A stretch of DNA of 48,864 nucleotides, from NCBI GenBank assembly GCA_038329845.1, contig JBBQNJ010000032.1, positions 1 through 48,864 of the forward strand, given 5' to 3'. Every line of letters starts with the position of its first letter. The first letter of the stretch is position 1. Below are positions 25,336 to 35,239 of this stretch, in pieces. The notes beneath the pieces were generated by a model. It was not told the DNA's origin. It saw only the letters and a program-made list of their open reading frames with translations, and did no database searches. Origin of the DNA: JBBQNJ01 sp038329845 (GTDB taxonomy: Bacteria > Planctomycetota > Phycisphaerae > Tepidisphaerales > Tepidisphaeraceae). Both the position numbers and the translations under genes were made by a program.

Positions 25336-26492
25336 CCCTGCCTGCAAAGCTCCTGTTCGTACAGTTTCTCCAAGGCGTCCACCATCACCCGCGCGTCGAA
25401 GCGCGACGCGGCGAAGGATCGGCCCGCATCGCCCATTGTGCGCCGAAGCTCGGCATCTTCCAGCAACCGGACCAGGGCGGCGGAAAAATCCGCGACGTCG
25501 AACGGCTTGACAAGCAATCCCGATATCCTGGGCCGCAGCCCCTCGCGGTTGCCGTCGATGTCGTAGGTGATGACCGGGCATCCGGCGAGCTGTCCTTGCG
25601 GCAAGGCCCGCGCCAGCCCCTCACGCCGCGAAGGATGCACCAGGATGTCCATGGCGCCCGTCAACTCGGGGATTTTCCCTGGCGGAACCAGCCCGGTGAG
25701 AATAAAGCGCTCGCCCAATCCCATCTCCGCGATCCGCGACTCGAAGCGCCGGCGGAGCGAGCCATCCCCGACCCACAGGAAACGCAGCTTCGCAAACTGC
25801 CGACAAAGTTCCGGCGCTGCCTCGAGCAGATCGTCGTGACCTTTGAGGTCGAACAACCGGGCGATGGTCCCGACCACCACGTCGTCCGGCGCGATCCCCA
25901 GCCGCCGGCGCGACTCGTCGCGATTCACCGGCGGATCGAGAAACGGTGCCGTCTCCATGCCCGAATAGACCGTCAGGTACTGCTCGGGCCGGCCAATTCC
26001 CGCAGCCAGCGATTGGTCGCGCATGGCGTCGGCCACGCAGACGATCCGCGTTGAGAGTCGGGCCGCTCGGCGTTCCTGGTGCTTGTAGATCGAGTTGATC
26101 AGCCTCCAGCGCGACGCCGTGAAGGCAAGGCCGTGAATCGTGTGGATCACCACGGGGATCTTCACCGCCGTCGCGGCCCGTCTTCCGAGGATGCCCGCCT
26201 TGGATGAATGGGTATGCACGACTTGCGGGCTGATCGCTCGCAGCAGGGCGGTGAGTTGGCGACAGGCGTTCCAATCCCGCCATGGGTGGACGCTTCGGCG
26301 CATGGAATCGAGGACTTCGACGCGGTATCCGGTGCCTCGAGCGCGATCCAGTAGCGACCCTTCCGGCCCCAGCGCCGGTCCGGTGATCAAGGTCACTTCA
26401 TGTCCGGCGGCGTGCTGGCCTTCGCAGCTTAACAGCGTATTTTCCTGCGCCCCCCCGACGATCAGCCGCGTGATGACATGGACGATTCGCAT
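25332..26492 (-). CDS. Glycosyltransferase family 4
   Basis: 386 residues with the GT-B fold. N-terminal MRIVHVITRLIVGGAQEN is the acceptor-side glycine loop; HTHSSKAGILGR and HTIHG follow. The donor side has VVGTIARLFDLKGHDDLLEA (GT4 signature) and DILVHPSRREGLARALPQGQ, in which the E-x7-E pattern is not intact: the second Glu is replaced (REGLARALPQGQ versus EGLPxxxLEAMA). It probably builds an exopolysaccharide or lipid-linked glycan in the cytoplasm. It is the first gene of a coupled pair. Confidence 0.85.
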   Translation of the reverse strand: MRIVHVITRLIVGGAQENTLLSCEGQHAAGHEVTLITGPALGPEGSLLDRARGTGYRVEVLDSMRRSVHPWRDWNACRQLTALLRAISPQVVHTHSSKAGILGRRAATAVKIPVVIHTIHGLAFTASRWRLINSIYKHQERRAARLSTRIVCVADAMRDQSLAAGIGRPEQYLTVYSGMETAPFLDPPVNRDESRRRLGIAPDDVVVGTIARLFDLKGHDDLLEAAPELCRQFAKLRFLWVGDGSLRRRFESRIAEMGLGERFILTGLVPPGKIPELTGAMDILVHPSRREGLARALPQGQLAGCPVITYDIDGNREGLRPRISGLLVKPFDVADFSAALVRLLEDAELRRTMGDAGRSFAASRFDARVMVDALEKLYEQELCRQG

Positions 26493-26716
26493 GACGATCC
26501 GCCGAGCCTACGCGCCGACCGGGCCATCGTCCATGCCGGCGCAACACCGTAGACACCGCGCGGCACGGCATCCATGGGGCCAGGGGGACATTCAGAACAT
26601 TTCTTTGAATCGCGTGGGTGACGTACCGGCTCGCCTGGGTCGGGATTCGCGCCGGGCGGCTCTGCCGAGGGAATACTCTGGATGTCCGTATTTGCTTCGG
26701 CATTGCTTTGGTGAGT

Positions 26717-26744
26717 TTGTCTTGGCGCTGCGAAGCGTTAGAAC
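26717..26744 (+). promoter_or_regulatory. Putative leaderless promoter of icd
   Basis: TTGTCT (26717-26722), 16-bp spacer, TAGAAC (26739-26744), 7 nt, then ATG 26752. This favours the start at 26752 over the ATG at 26746, which would leave 1 nt after the -10 box. Confidence 0.45.
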
Positions 26745-26751
26745 CATGGGC

Positions 26752-27759
26752 ATGTCCAAGCACACGATTGTCGTGATTCCCGGGGACGGCATCGGGCCGG
26801 AGGTGGTCGCCGCGGCACGGCGGGTGGTCGAGGCGGCGGGGGTGCGGGTCGAATGGGTCGAGATGCCCGCGGGGGAAACGGCCCTGGCGATGGGGCACGA
26901 TCAGGTGCTGCCCCGGCAGACGATCGACGCCATTCGCGCGCACAAAGTGGCGCTCAAAGGTCCAGTCACCACGCCGGTCGGCAAGGGGTTTCGCAGCGTC
27001 AATGTGCAGCTTCGCCAGGCGCTGAACCTCTACGCGGCGGTGCGTCCGGTGGAGACTCTTGCTGGCGTGACGACGCGCTATGACAAGGTGGACCTGATCA
27101 TCGTCCGCGAGAACACCGAGGGCCTTTATAGCGGGATCGAAAACGAGATCGTTCCGGGCGTGATCACGAGCCTGAAGGTGGCGACCCATGCCGCCTGCGA
27201 GCGGATTTCCCGCTTCGCGTTCCGATTCGCCACCAAGCGCGGGCGAAAGAAGATCACGGTGTTCCACAAGGCGAACATCATGAAGTTGTCGGACGGGATA
27301 TTCCTTGACGCATCGCGGAAAATTCACGAGGAGGAGTATCCCAACATCGACTACGAGGAAATGATCATCGACGCCGGCTGCATGAAGCTGGTGCAAGACC
27401 CCACCCGCTTCGATGTGCTCTTGATGGAAAACTTGTACGGCGATTTGATCAGCGATCTGACTGCGGGGATGGTGGGGGGGCTGGGGGTGGTGCCTGGCGC
27501 CAACATCGGAGAGGACTCGGCGGTCTTCGAGGCCGTCCACGGTTCGGCCCCGGACATCGCGGGCAAGGGGCTGGCCAATCCGCTGGCCGTGATCATGTCG
27601 GCGGTGATGATGCTGGATCATCTCCACGAGGCCGAGGCGGCGAGGCGCATTCGAGCGGCCTATCGCCAGGTCTTGTCCGACGGCGCGCCGCGCACCGGCG
27701 ACCTCGGCGGCTCGGCCAATACCGCGACGTTCACCGATGCGATCGTCGCCAAACTCTAG
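26752..27759 (+). CDS. icd: Isocitrate dehydrogenase (NAD-type, small)
   Basis: 335 residues (MSKHTIVVIPGDGIGPEV). SVNVQLRQALNLYAAVRP carries the Ser and Asn that bind the isocitrate carboxylate, as opposed to the isopropylmalate enzyme. IVRENTEGLYSGIE, KANIMKLSDG, MENLYGDLISDL (metal Asp residues) and HGSAPDIAGKGLANP (cofactor) follow in family order. It oxidises isocitrate to 2-oxoglutarate in the TCA cycle. The length suits the short NAD-linked subgroup; cofactor preference was not tested. Homoisocitrate dehydrogenase is the closest alternative. ATG 26746 would add two residues. Confidence 0.88.
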   Translation: MSKHTIVVIPGDGIGPEVVAAARRVVEAAGVRVEWVEMPAGETALAMGHDQVLPRQTIDAIRAHKVALKGPVTTPVGKGFRSVNVQLRQALNLYAAVRPVETLAGVTTRYDKVDLIIVRENTEGLYSGIENEIVPGVITSLKVATHAACERISRFAFRFATKRGRKKITVFHKANIMKLSDGIFLDASRKIHEEEYPNIDYEEMIIDAGCMKLVQDPTRFDVLLMENLYGDLISDLTAGMVGGLGVVPGANIGEDSAVFEAVHGSAPDIAGKGLANPLAVIMSAVMMLDHLHEAEAARRIRAAYRQVLSDGAPRTGDLGGSANTATFTDAIVAKL

Positions 27760-28019
27760 CCGACAGCGCCATTACCGGACGGCACCGGCAGCGACATCTT
27801 CGGCGATCCGGTTCTCGAGCCCTCATCGCTGTCGGCCCGAACCGAAAACACCGATCTGAAATCTGCGATTCGACTCCATCCGATTCTACCTCGCTCTGGG
27901 GCTTCGGGGCGCGGCGAGCTGAAGTTACTCTCCTGCCCGATCTGGTCGATAGCCCCTTTGATAGGAAGGCTCTCGCCGGCGCGGGGGCTGTTTGTTTCCG
28001 ATCCACGCCGAGGTTTTTC

Positions 28020-28433
28020 ATGGGGTTTTGCGAGCGCCGTCTGGCCGAAATCATCCACGGACTATCCACCGGAGAGACTACGCCGGCCCGCGGCGAAAAA
28101 CGCCGCGCCGAGCGCGTGGTCAGCCGCGCCCGAGTGCCCATGCGGATCACCAGCGATTCGCCGGCGAGGGAGGTCGTGCTGCGCGATTTCTCGGCCCGCG
28201 GCGTGCGATTTGTCCATGATTCACCCTTAGCTCGATACTCCCAGCTTCTGCTGAACCTGCCGCGCCCCGATGGGTCGATCGCCGAGGTCGTTTGCACTGT
28301 CGTCCACTGCGTGGCGCTACGGGATGGCGGCTATTCCATCGGCGTCGAGTTCGCCTATCTCATGGACGAAAAGCCGGATGAGCAGGATCAGGACGCCGAA
28401 CTGGCTCGCATCCGCGCCTCTATTCTCGACTGA
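28020..28433 (+). CDS. PilZ domain protein
   Basis: 137 residues. KRRAERVVSRARVP near 27-40 holds the Arg motif, and LRDFSARGVRFVHDS near 53-67 the D-x-S-x-x-G motif, so cyclic di-GMP binding is likely. The C-terminal GGYSIGVEFAYL ends the barrel, with an acidic tail. The start at ATG 28020 has no good ribosome site, and the true start could be a little further downstream. It lies 50 bp before galU, on the same strand, but galU appears to have its own promoter. The 260-bp gap before it (27760-28019) shows no gene. Confidence 0.75.
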   Translation: MGFCERRLAEIIHGLSTGETTPARGEKRRAERVVSRARVPMRITSDSPAREVVLRDFSARGVRFVHDSPLARYSQLLLNLPRPDGSIAEVVCTVVHCVALRDGGYSIGVEFAYLMDEKPDEQDQDAELARIRASILD

Positions 28434-28448
28434 CGCCGTCCGCGGCGA

Positions 28449-28476
28449 TTGCACCCCGCGCGGCGCTACGCACAAT
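28449..28476 (+). promoter_or_regulatory. Putative leaderless promoter of galU
   Basis: TTGCAC (28449-28454), 16-bp spacer, CACAAT (28471-28476), 7 nt (aaccccg), then ATG 28484. No Shine-Dalgarno is present. Confidence 0.5.
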
Positions 28477-28483
28477 AACCCCG

Positions 28484-29359
28484 ATGAGCAGCCCCATCGG
28501 CAAAGCGGTCATCCCGGCGGCCGGCTTCGGCACGCGAATGCTCCCGGCGGCCAAGAGCATCCCCAAGGAAATGCTCCCCATCCTCGATCGCCCGACGATC
28601 CAATACGTGATCGAAGAGGCGGCGGCCGGGGGGATCAACGATGTGCTGCTGGTCACGTCGCGCGAGAAAAAGGCGATCGAAGACCACTTCGACCGGGCCG
28701 CGGAACTCGAGGCCCGACTCGAGGCGGCGAATAAGTCGGCGCTGTTGGAATCGGTCCGGCGGTTGATGGCCCAGGTTCGTGTCCACGCCGTGCGCCAGTG
28801 CGAGCAACGCGGCCTCGGCGACGCGGTGAACCAGGCGCGGATGCACTGCGGCGGCGAGCCGTTCGTCTGCATGCTCGGGGATACGATCTTCAGCGGCGAG
28901 CCCTCGCCCGTGAGGCAACTGCTCGACGCCCACGCCCGTCTCGGCACGGCCGTCATCGGTTTGGAAGAAGTCTCGGCCGATCGCGTCGAGCGCTACGGAA
29001 TCGTCGGCGGGGATTTCGTCGCCGACGGGGTCTTGAAGATCAACGCCCTGGTGGAAAAGCCGCGGCGCGATCAAGCCCCCAGCCGCCTGGCGATCGCCGC
29101 ACGATATGTCTTGACGCCGGCGATCTTCGACTGTCTGGATGAAACCCCGCCCGGCAAAGGCGGCGAACTCCAGCTCACCGACGCGCTCAAACGCCTGCTC
29201 GAGCGCCAGCCCATCCACGGCGTGGTTCTCTCCGCCCGCCGCCATGACATCGGTAATCCGATCGACTGGCTGAAAACCAACCTGCTTTTCGCCCGCCGCG
29301 ATAAATCGGTCTGGTCGGCCCTCGAGCCGCTTCTGCGGGATCTTCTCGAAGAGGATTAA
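28484..29359 (+). CDS. galU: UTP-glucose-1-phosphate uridylyltransferase
   Basis: 291 residues. IPAAGFGTRMLPAAKSIPKE is the nucleotide-binding signature with the catalytic Lys; EEAAAGGINDVLLVTSREK, RQCEQRGLGDAV and LGDTIF follow, then VEKP and the C-terminal NPIDWLKTNL. It makes UDP-glucose for polysaccharides and, through UDP-glucuronate, for the decarboxylase encoded at 11732-12682. Its TAA stop is formed by the first bases of an intergenic repeat (family D, TTAAACGCGAAG), so the last residues may have been set by that insertion. Confidence 0.93.
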   Translation: MSSPIGKAVIPAAGFGTRMLPAAKSIPKEMLPILDRPTIQYVIEEAAAGGINDVLLVTSREKKAIEDHFDRAAELEARLEAANKSALLESVRRLMAQVRVHAVRQCEQRGLGDAVNQARMHCGGEPFVCMLGDTIFSGEPSPVRQLLDAHARLGTAVIGLEEVSADRVERYGIVGGDFVADGVLKINALVEKPRRDQAPSRLAIAARYVLTPAIFDCLDETPPGKGGELQLTDALKRLLERQPIHGVVLSARRHDIGNPIDWLKTNLLFARRDKSVWSALEPLLRDLLEED

Positions 29360-29386
29360 ACGCGAAGTTACGAAGGGGCGAAGAAG
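29356..29386. repeat. Family D repeat ('ttaaacgcgaag')
   Basis: 'ttaaacgcgaagttacgaag' and then 'gggcgaagaag'. The same unit is found at 44976-45008, inverted at 45225-45258, and as decayed copies at 39741-39804. It provides the galU stop codon. Confidence 0.8.
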
Positions 29387-29664
29387 ACGTGGGCGACCTG
29401 CGCGCGACGAGAAGAGATGTCTAACTCTTGAACTCCCGAGCCGGCAGGTGTCGCCAAGGTCGCTTTCTCTGAGTCAGGCGATGGGAATCCGGCCAGCCCT
29501 CCGCTCGCCAGCGCGTGGCCCTCGGCGGACTCCTATCCCCGCGGCGGGTTGACCTCGCCGGGCGGAGATCCAACAATGTATCCGGATGGAGCGATGGAAC
29601 AGCATCGCGGGCTGGGGGGTTGGGGTTTGGGGGAGGATGTTCACTCGAGCGAGGCAGGCAGCAC
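29387..29664. other. Leader region of metH
   Basis: 278 bp without a gene. I searched by eye for cobalamin, SAM and SAH riboswitch motifs because metH often has one. Only an isolated 'gagtcagg' near 29470 resembles part of a B12 box, in the wrong context. The open frame continues upstream of the chosen GTG but the residues are low-complexity Gly/Arg and unlike MetH. Confidence 0.4.
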
Positions 29665-32600
29665 GTGTCCAATGATGAATCCTTGATCGATCTGGCCGCG
29701 CGGCGAATCGTCATTTTCGACGGGGCCATGGGGTCTAATCTACAGAACCGCCACTTCGACCTGACGCGCGACTGGCTGGGCCAGGAGAATATCTCCGAGG
29801 TGCTCAACCTTACCCGCCCGGAGGTGATCCAGGAGATTCACGAAGCGTTTTTGGACGTGGGGTGCGACGCGATCGAGACCAACACCTTCGGCGCCAACGC
29901 GATCGTCCTCATCGAGGCGGGCATGGCCGAGCGGGCCTTCGAGATCAACCAGACGGCCGCCGGGATCGCCCGCAGGGCGTGCGATCGGTTTCAGACCTCG
30001 CAGCGGCGGCGCTATGTCGTCGGGTCGATCGGCCCGGGGACGCGGATTCTCACGCTGGGCCAGACCACCTGGGACGCGATGCTCGCCAGCTATTTCGAGC
30101 AGGTCCGCGGGCTGCTCGCCGGTGGAGTCGATGCGCTGTTGATCGAGACGCAGCAGGATTTGCTGGCGGTCAAATGCTGCCTGAACGCGATCGAGCAGGC
30201 GTTCGTGCAGGCGGGGCGGCGGTTGCCGATATTCGTGCAATTCTCATTCGATCAGGACGCGGGGAACCAGACATTGACCGGCTCGGACCCATCGGCGGTG
30301 GCGGCGGCGCTGGAGCCGTATGCCTCGGTGAATGCGCTGGGGGTGAACTGTGCCTTCGGGCCGGGGGAATTGGTCGAGAGCGTCCGCTATCTGAGTCATC
30401 ACTGGCCGCGGCTATTGATCGCCCAGCCGAACGCGGGGCTGCCGGTGATGGTCGAGGGAAAGAGCCATTTCCCCATGGGGCCGGACGATTTCGCCCGGGG
30501 GATGATGCGGTACATCGACGAGTTGGGTGTGAACCTGGTGGGCGGATGCTGCGGGACGATGCCGGAGCATCTTGCAGCGCTGGTCGAGCGCGTGCGTGAG
30601 CGTGGATTCGAGCCGGGCAAGCGGACTCTCGCCGTCGAGGCTGAGGTCAGCTCGCTGATCAGCGCCCAGAGCATCCGCCAGGACAGCAGCTACCTGATCG
30701 TCGCCGAGCGGACCAACACCAACGGCAGCCGGCAGTTCAAGCGGTTGTTGCAGGAGGAAGACTTCGACGCATTGGTGTCGATGGCGCGGGATGAGATGAA
30801 GGCCGGGTCGCACCTGCTGGATGTGTGCGTCGATTTCGTGGGGCGCGACGGGGTGCGCGACATGCGCGAGGTGGTGCGGCGATTCGTCAACGCCCTGCCG
30901 ATTCCCTTGATGCTCGATTCGACCAACCCCCAGGTGATGGAAGCGGGGCTGCAATTGGCCGGGGGGCGCTGCGTGCTGAACTCGATGAATCTGGAGGATG
31001 GGGAGGAGAAACTGGAGAGCATCTGCCGGCTGGCCCGGCGATACGGGGCGGCGGTGGTGGCCGGGACGATCGACGAGGATAAGGTTGCGGCGATGGCGCG
31101 TACCGCCGAGCGGAAGGTGGTGATCGCGCGGCGAATCCGCGATCTGGCGGTGGGTAAGTTCGGGCTGCGAGACGAGGATCTGCTGTTCGATCCGCTGGTG
31201 CTGCCGATCTCGACCGGGATCGAGGAAGATCGGCGCAACGCCTTGGAGACGATCGAGGGAACTCGACGAATCATGGCGGAACTGCCGAAATGCCATACCG
31301 TGGTCGGGCTGAGCAACGTCAGCTTCGGTCTGAAGCCGGCGGCGCGGGTGGTGCTGAACAGCGTGTTTTTGCACGAGCTGCGCGAGGCGGGCCTGACGGG
31401 GGCGATCGTGCATGCCTCCAAGATTCTGCCGCGAAACCGCATCCCCGACGAGCAGTGGAACGCGGCGCTAGACCTGATCTATGACCGCCGGGCCGAGGGG
31501 TTCGACCCGCTGACGCGATTCATCGGACTGTTCCCCGACGATGGAGCCGCGGCGCAACAGGCCGAGTCGGCCGAGGCTCGCGGCGCCTATGCCGATCTGA
31601 GCGTCGAGGAGAAGCTCAAGCGCCACATTATCGACGGGGAGAAGCGTCATCTGCTGGAGCATCTGGACGAGGCGATGCGGGAAATGCCGCCGCTGCGGAT
31701 CATCAACGAGGTATTGCTCGAGGGGATGAAGGTGGTGGGGGAACTGTTCGGATCGGGACAGATGCAGCTTCCGTTCGTGCTGCAAAGTGCCGAGACGATG
31801 AAGGCATCGGTGGCGCACCTCGAGCCGCACATGGAGAAGTCGCAAGGTCGCGGCAAGGGGCGGATCGTGCTGGCGACGGTGAAGGGGGATGTCCATGACA
31901 TCGGCAAGAACCTGGTGGACATCATCCTGACGAACAACGGGTACACGGTTCACAACTTGGGGATCAAGCAGCCGGTGGGGGATATCCTCAAGGCGTTCAC
32001 CGAGCATCAGGCCGACGCGATCGGGATGTCGGGGCTGCTGGTCAAGAGCGTGGGGGTGATGAAGGAAAATCTCGAGGAACTCAATGCCCGCGGGGTCGGG
32101 GTTCCGGTGCTGCTGGGCGGTGCGGCGTTGACGCGCGACTACGCCGAAGAGGAACTGGCCGGGGTTTACAAGGGATCGTTGTTCTATTGCAAGGACGCTT
32201 TCGACGGGTTGAAGGTGATGGATGCCCTCGGCTCTGGCGGTGCCAAGGCCATGCTCGAGGAACGCGAAACGAGAACCCGTCGGCGGCGGGAGCTTCGGGC
32301 CAAGGCGGTGAAACCGTCGAATCCCGACGCGGCCGACATCGTTCCGCCGGCGAGCGACAACCGCGTGCCCGATCCGCCGTTCTGGGGTCGTCGGATGGTG
32401 AGGGATTTGTCACCCAGCCACCTGTTCGCGTACATCAACCCCGATGCGTTGTTCATCGGGCAATGGGGCTTTCGCCGCAAGGGGATGGACGAGGCGGAGT
32501 ATCAGCGACTGATCGACGAGAAGGCGCGACCGGTGTTCCAGCGATTGCAGCGCGAGGCGATCGCCGAGGGATTCCTCGAACCGAAGATCGTGTATGGCTA

Positions 32601-33231
32601 TTTCCCGGTTCAATCCGACGGCGACGATCTGATCGTCTATCACACCGATGCGTTCACCGGCCCGGGCACCGGATGCGATTGCGGCGGACACGGCGCGGAC
32701 CGCGCCTCTCGCGTGCCGCGGGATGCGCCGCGGGAGCGGCTGCGGTTCACGTTCCCGCGCCAGCAGGGGCGGCGGCGGCTGTGCATCAGCGACTTTTTCC
32801 GATCGACCCGATCGGGGCAATTCGACGTGCTGGGCATGCAACTGGTGACCGTCGGCGATCGCGCCACACAGCGGGCCGAGGCGCTGCGGGCCCAGGACCG
32901 ATACCAGGATTATCTCTACCTGCACGGGTTCGGCGTCGAGTCGGCCGAGGCCCTGGCCGAACTTTGGCATAAGCGGATGCGCCAGGAACTGGGGTTTGGA
33001 TCGGAAGACGCCGCGACGATCCGCGAGCTGTTTCACCAGGGATATCGCGGCAGCCGTTACTCGTTCGGATACCCGGCCTGCCCGAACATCGAGGATCGCG
33101 CGGTGATCGCCGAGCTTTTGTCGCCGGGCGAGATCGGGGTGGAGCTGACGGAGAATTACATGCTGTCGCCCGAGCAAAGCACCGATGCGCTGGTCGTGCA
33201 TCATCCCCAGGCGCGGTATTTCGACGTGTGA
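29665..33231 (+). CDS. metH: Cobalamin-dependent methionine synthase
   Basis: 1188 residues, full family length, from GTG 29665. All four modules are present. Homocysteine domain (1 to about 330) has zinc ligands Cys229 (GVNCAFG) and Cys295/Cys296 (GGCCGTMPEH). The folate domain (about 345-620) opens with VAERTNTNGSRQFKRLL. The B12 domain has D742-V-H744-D-I-G, His744 being the lower cobalt ligand. The reactivation domain has RGSRYSFGYPACP near 1128. It transfers methyl from methyltetrahydrofolate to homocysteine. A Gly-rich upstream extension exists in frame but is not used in my call. No metF or B12 genes are adjacent. Confidence 0.95.
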   Translation: MSNDESLIDLAARRIVIFDGAMGSNLQNRHFDLTRDWLGQENISEVLNLTRPEVIQEIHEAFLDVGCDAIETNTFGANAIVLIEAGMAERAFEINQTAAGIARRACDRFQTSQRRRYVVGSIGPGTRILTLGQTTWDAMLASYFEQVRGLLAGGVDALLIETQQDLLAVKCCLNAIEQAFVQAGRRLPIFVQFSFDQDAGNQTLTGSDPSAVAAALEPYASVNALGVNCAFGPGELVESVRYLSHHWPRLLIAQPNAGLPVMVEGKSHFPMGPDDFARGMMRYIDELGVNLVGGCCGTMPEHLAALVERVRERGFEPGKRTLAVEAEVSSLISAQSIRQDSSYLIVAERTNTNGSRQFKRLLQEEDFDALVSMARDEMKAGSHLLDVCVDFVGRDGVRDMREVVRRFVNALPIPLMLDSTNPQVMEAGLQLAGGRCVLNSMNLEDGEEKLESICRLARRYGAAVVAGTIDEDKVAAMARTAERKVVIARRIRDLAVGKFGLRDEDLLFDPLVLPISTGIEEDRRNALETIEGTRRIMAELPKCHTVVGLSNVSFGLKPAARVVLNSVFLHELREAGLTGAIVHASKILPRNRIPDEQWNAALDLIYDRRAEGFDPLTRFIGLFPDDGAAAQQAESAEARGAYADLSVEEKLKRHIIDGEKRHLLEHLDEAMREMPPLRIINEVLLEGMKVVGELFGSGQMQLPFVLQSAETMKASVAHLEPHMEKSQGRGKGRIVLATVKGDVHDIGKNLVDIILTNNGYTVHNLGIKQPVGDILKAFTEHQADAIGMSGLLVKSVGVMKENLEELNARGVGVPVLLGGAALTRDYAEEELAGVYKGSLFYCKDAFDGLKVMDALGSGGAKAMLEERETRTRRRRELRAKAVKPSNPDAADIVPPASDNRVPDPPFWGRRMVRDLSPSHLFAYINPDALFIGQWGFRRKGMDEAEYQRLIDEKARPVFQRLQREAIAEGFLEPKIVYGYFPVQSDGDDLIVYHTDAFTGPGTGCDCGGHGADRASRVPRDAPRERLRFTFPRQQGRRRLCISDFFRSTRSGQFDVLGMQLVTVGDRATQRAEALRAQDRYQDYLYLHGFGVESAEALAELWHKRMRQELGFGSEDAATIRELFHQGYRGSRYSFGYPACPNIEDRAVIAELLSPGEIGVELTENYMLSPEQSTDALVVHHPQARYFDV

Positions 33232-33251
33232 CCGGCGCTGCAAGTCGCAGT

Positions 33252-33393
33252 TGCAGGCTTCGGGCCTGCGGGCATTCCCGGCAGGCAAGATGGCTGCACC
33301 ACAATTGCGCGGAGTTACTTTTTGGTGCAGGCTTCGGGCCTGCGGGCATCCGGGGCAGGCGAGATGCCTGCACCCCAATTGAGCTGGCTTCCC
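33252..33393. repeat. Two tandem units of the family B repeat
   Basis: Units start at about 33252 and 33326 (period 74 bp): 'tgcaggcttcgggcctgcgg' then 'caggcaagatggctgcacc' and 'acaattgcgc'. The right end directly abuts the rsmG stop codon. Confidence 0.85.
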
Positions 33394-34097
33394 TTACGGA
33401 ATGGGCCTGCCTTTGGCGCGGGTGGGATCGCGCGGGAAAAAGCGGTCGGTGCGGGTGATTTTACGGATCTCGACGATGACGTGGCCTTCGGCACCGGGCA
33501 GTTCAACCGGGTGAATGATTGGCTCGGCACCGCCGACGGCGCGGATGGGGCGAAGGGCCGCGGGAAGCTCTTCGGCGATCCGCGGACCCTTCATCGCCAG
33601 GACTTTTCCGCCCTTTCGGCACAGCGGCAGGCACCACTCGATGAGTTCGGCCAGCGGCCCGACGGCGCGGGCGGTCACGACATCGAACCGCTCGCGGCAG
33701 TTGGGGTCATGTCCCACGGATTCAGCGCGAACCGGCGCGACGGCGACGTTGGTCAATCCCAGCTCGGCGGCGCAGCGCTCAAGAAAAGCCGCCTTTTTTC
33801 GCGTTGATTCGATCAGCAGGACCGTGGCCCGCGGGCAGGCGATCGCAAGGGGAATGCCCGGCGCTCCGCCGCCGCTGCCGACATCGGCCAGGCGAAAATC
33901 TCCCGGCGGCAGATGGGGCAGGAGGGTTAATGAATCGGCGACATGGCTCAACTCGGCCGCGGCGCGGTCGGTGATGCGGGTGAGATTCATCAGGCGATTG
34001 GCATCGAGCAGTAGATCGAGAAACCGATTCAGCCGAGCGATCGTCGGCTCATCGAGTTCGGTCCCCGCCCGCTGCGCGATGTGGCGCCAAAGCTCGC

Positions 34098-34101
<4 letters not shown>
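33394..34101 (-). CDS. rsmG: 16S rRNA (guanine-527-N7)-methyltransferase
   Basis: 235 residues. NRLMNLTRITD and LSHVADSLTLLPHL are typical of RsmG/GidB. LADVGSGGGAPGIPLAI is the SAM-binding loop, DVVTARAVGPLAELIEWCLP the later motif and KGGKVLAMKGP the core strand. It methylates G527 of 16S rRNA. Its ATG overlaps the sucD stop by 4 nt (ATGA), so its translation is probably coupled to sucD. The C-terminal 15 residues (after RTDRFFPRD) are unlike the family and border the family B repeat. Confidence 0.93.
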
Positions 34102-34994
<893 letters not shown>

Positions 34995-35001
34995 AGCGAT
35001 G

Positions 35002-35030
35002 AGAGTAGCCGTGCCGCCGGACGCTGACAA
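35002..35030 (-). promoter_or_regulatory. Putative leaderless promoter of sucD
   Basis: On the minus strand: TTGTCA (35025-35030, 5 of 6 to consensus), 17-bp spacer, TACTCT (35002-35007), then 7 nt (CATCGCT) to ATG. No Shine-Dalgarno. Confidence 0.55.
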
Positions 35031-35239
35031 CCGGGCAACCGCCCTTCCGCTCGGCACGGGCGCGAAGTTTGTCGATTTACTCCGGAGTTCGGCGTTTGAT
35101 CGGCGTTGGCGCTATGGAAGCCGGGTTTGAGATTTGAGATCGATCTAGAAACCCCGTCTGGGGGGACGTGATACACCGGCAGGCCGGCGCACGTTTGAGC
35201 GACTGCCGCGGCGGACAACTTACAAATAGGAGATTTGGC

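Noticed and set aside
27760..28019. tRNA or small RNA gene in the icd-PilZ gap
   Set aside because: No T-loop, anticodon arm or clear promoter-terminator pair.
29387..29664. Cobalamin, SAM or SAH riboswitch before metH
   Set aside because: Only isolated short matches; the conserved boxes are not in the needed order.
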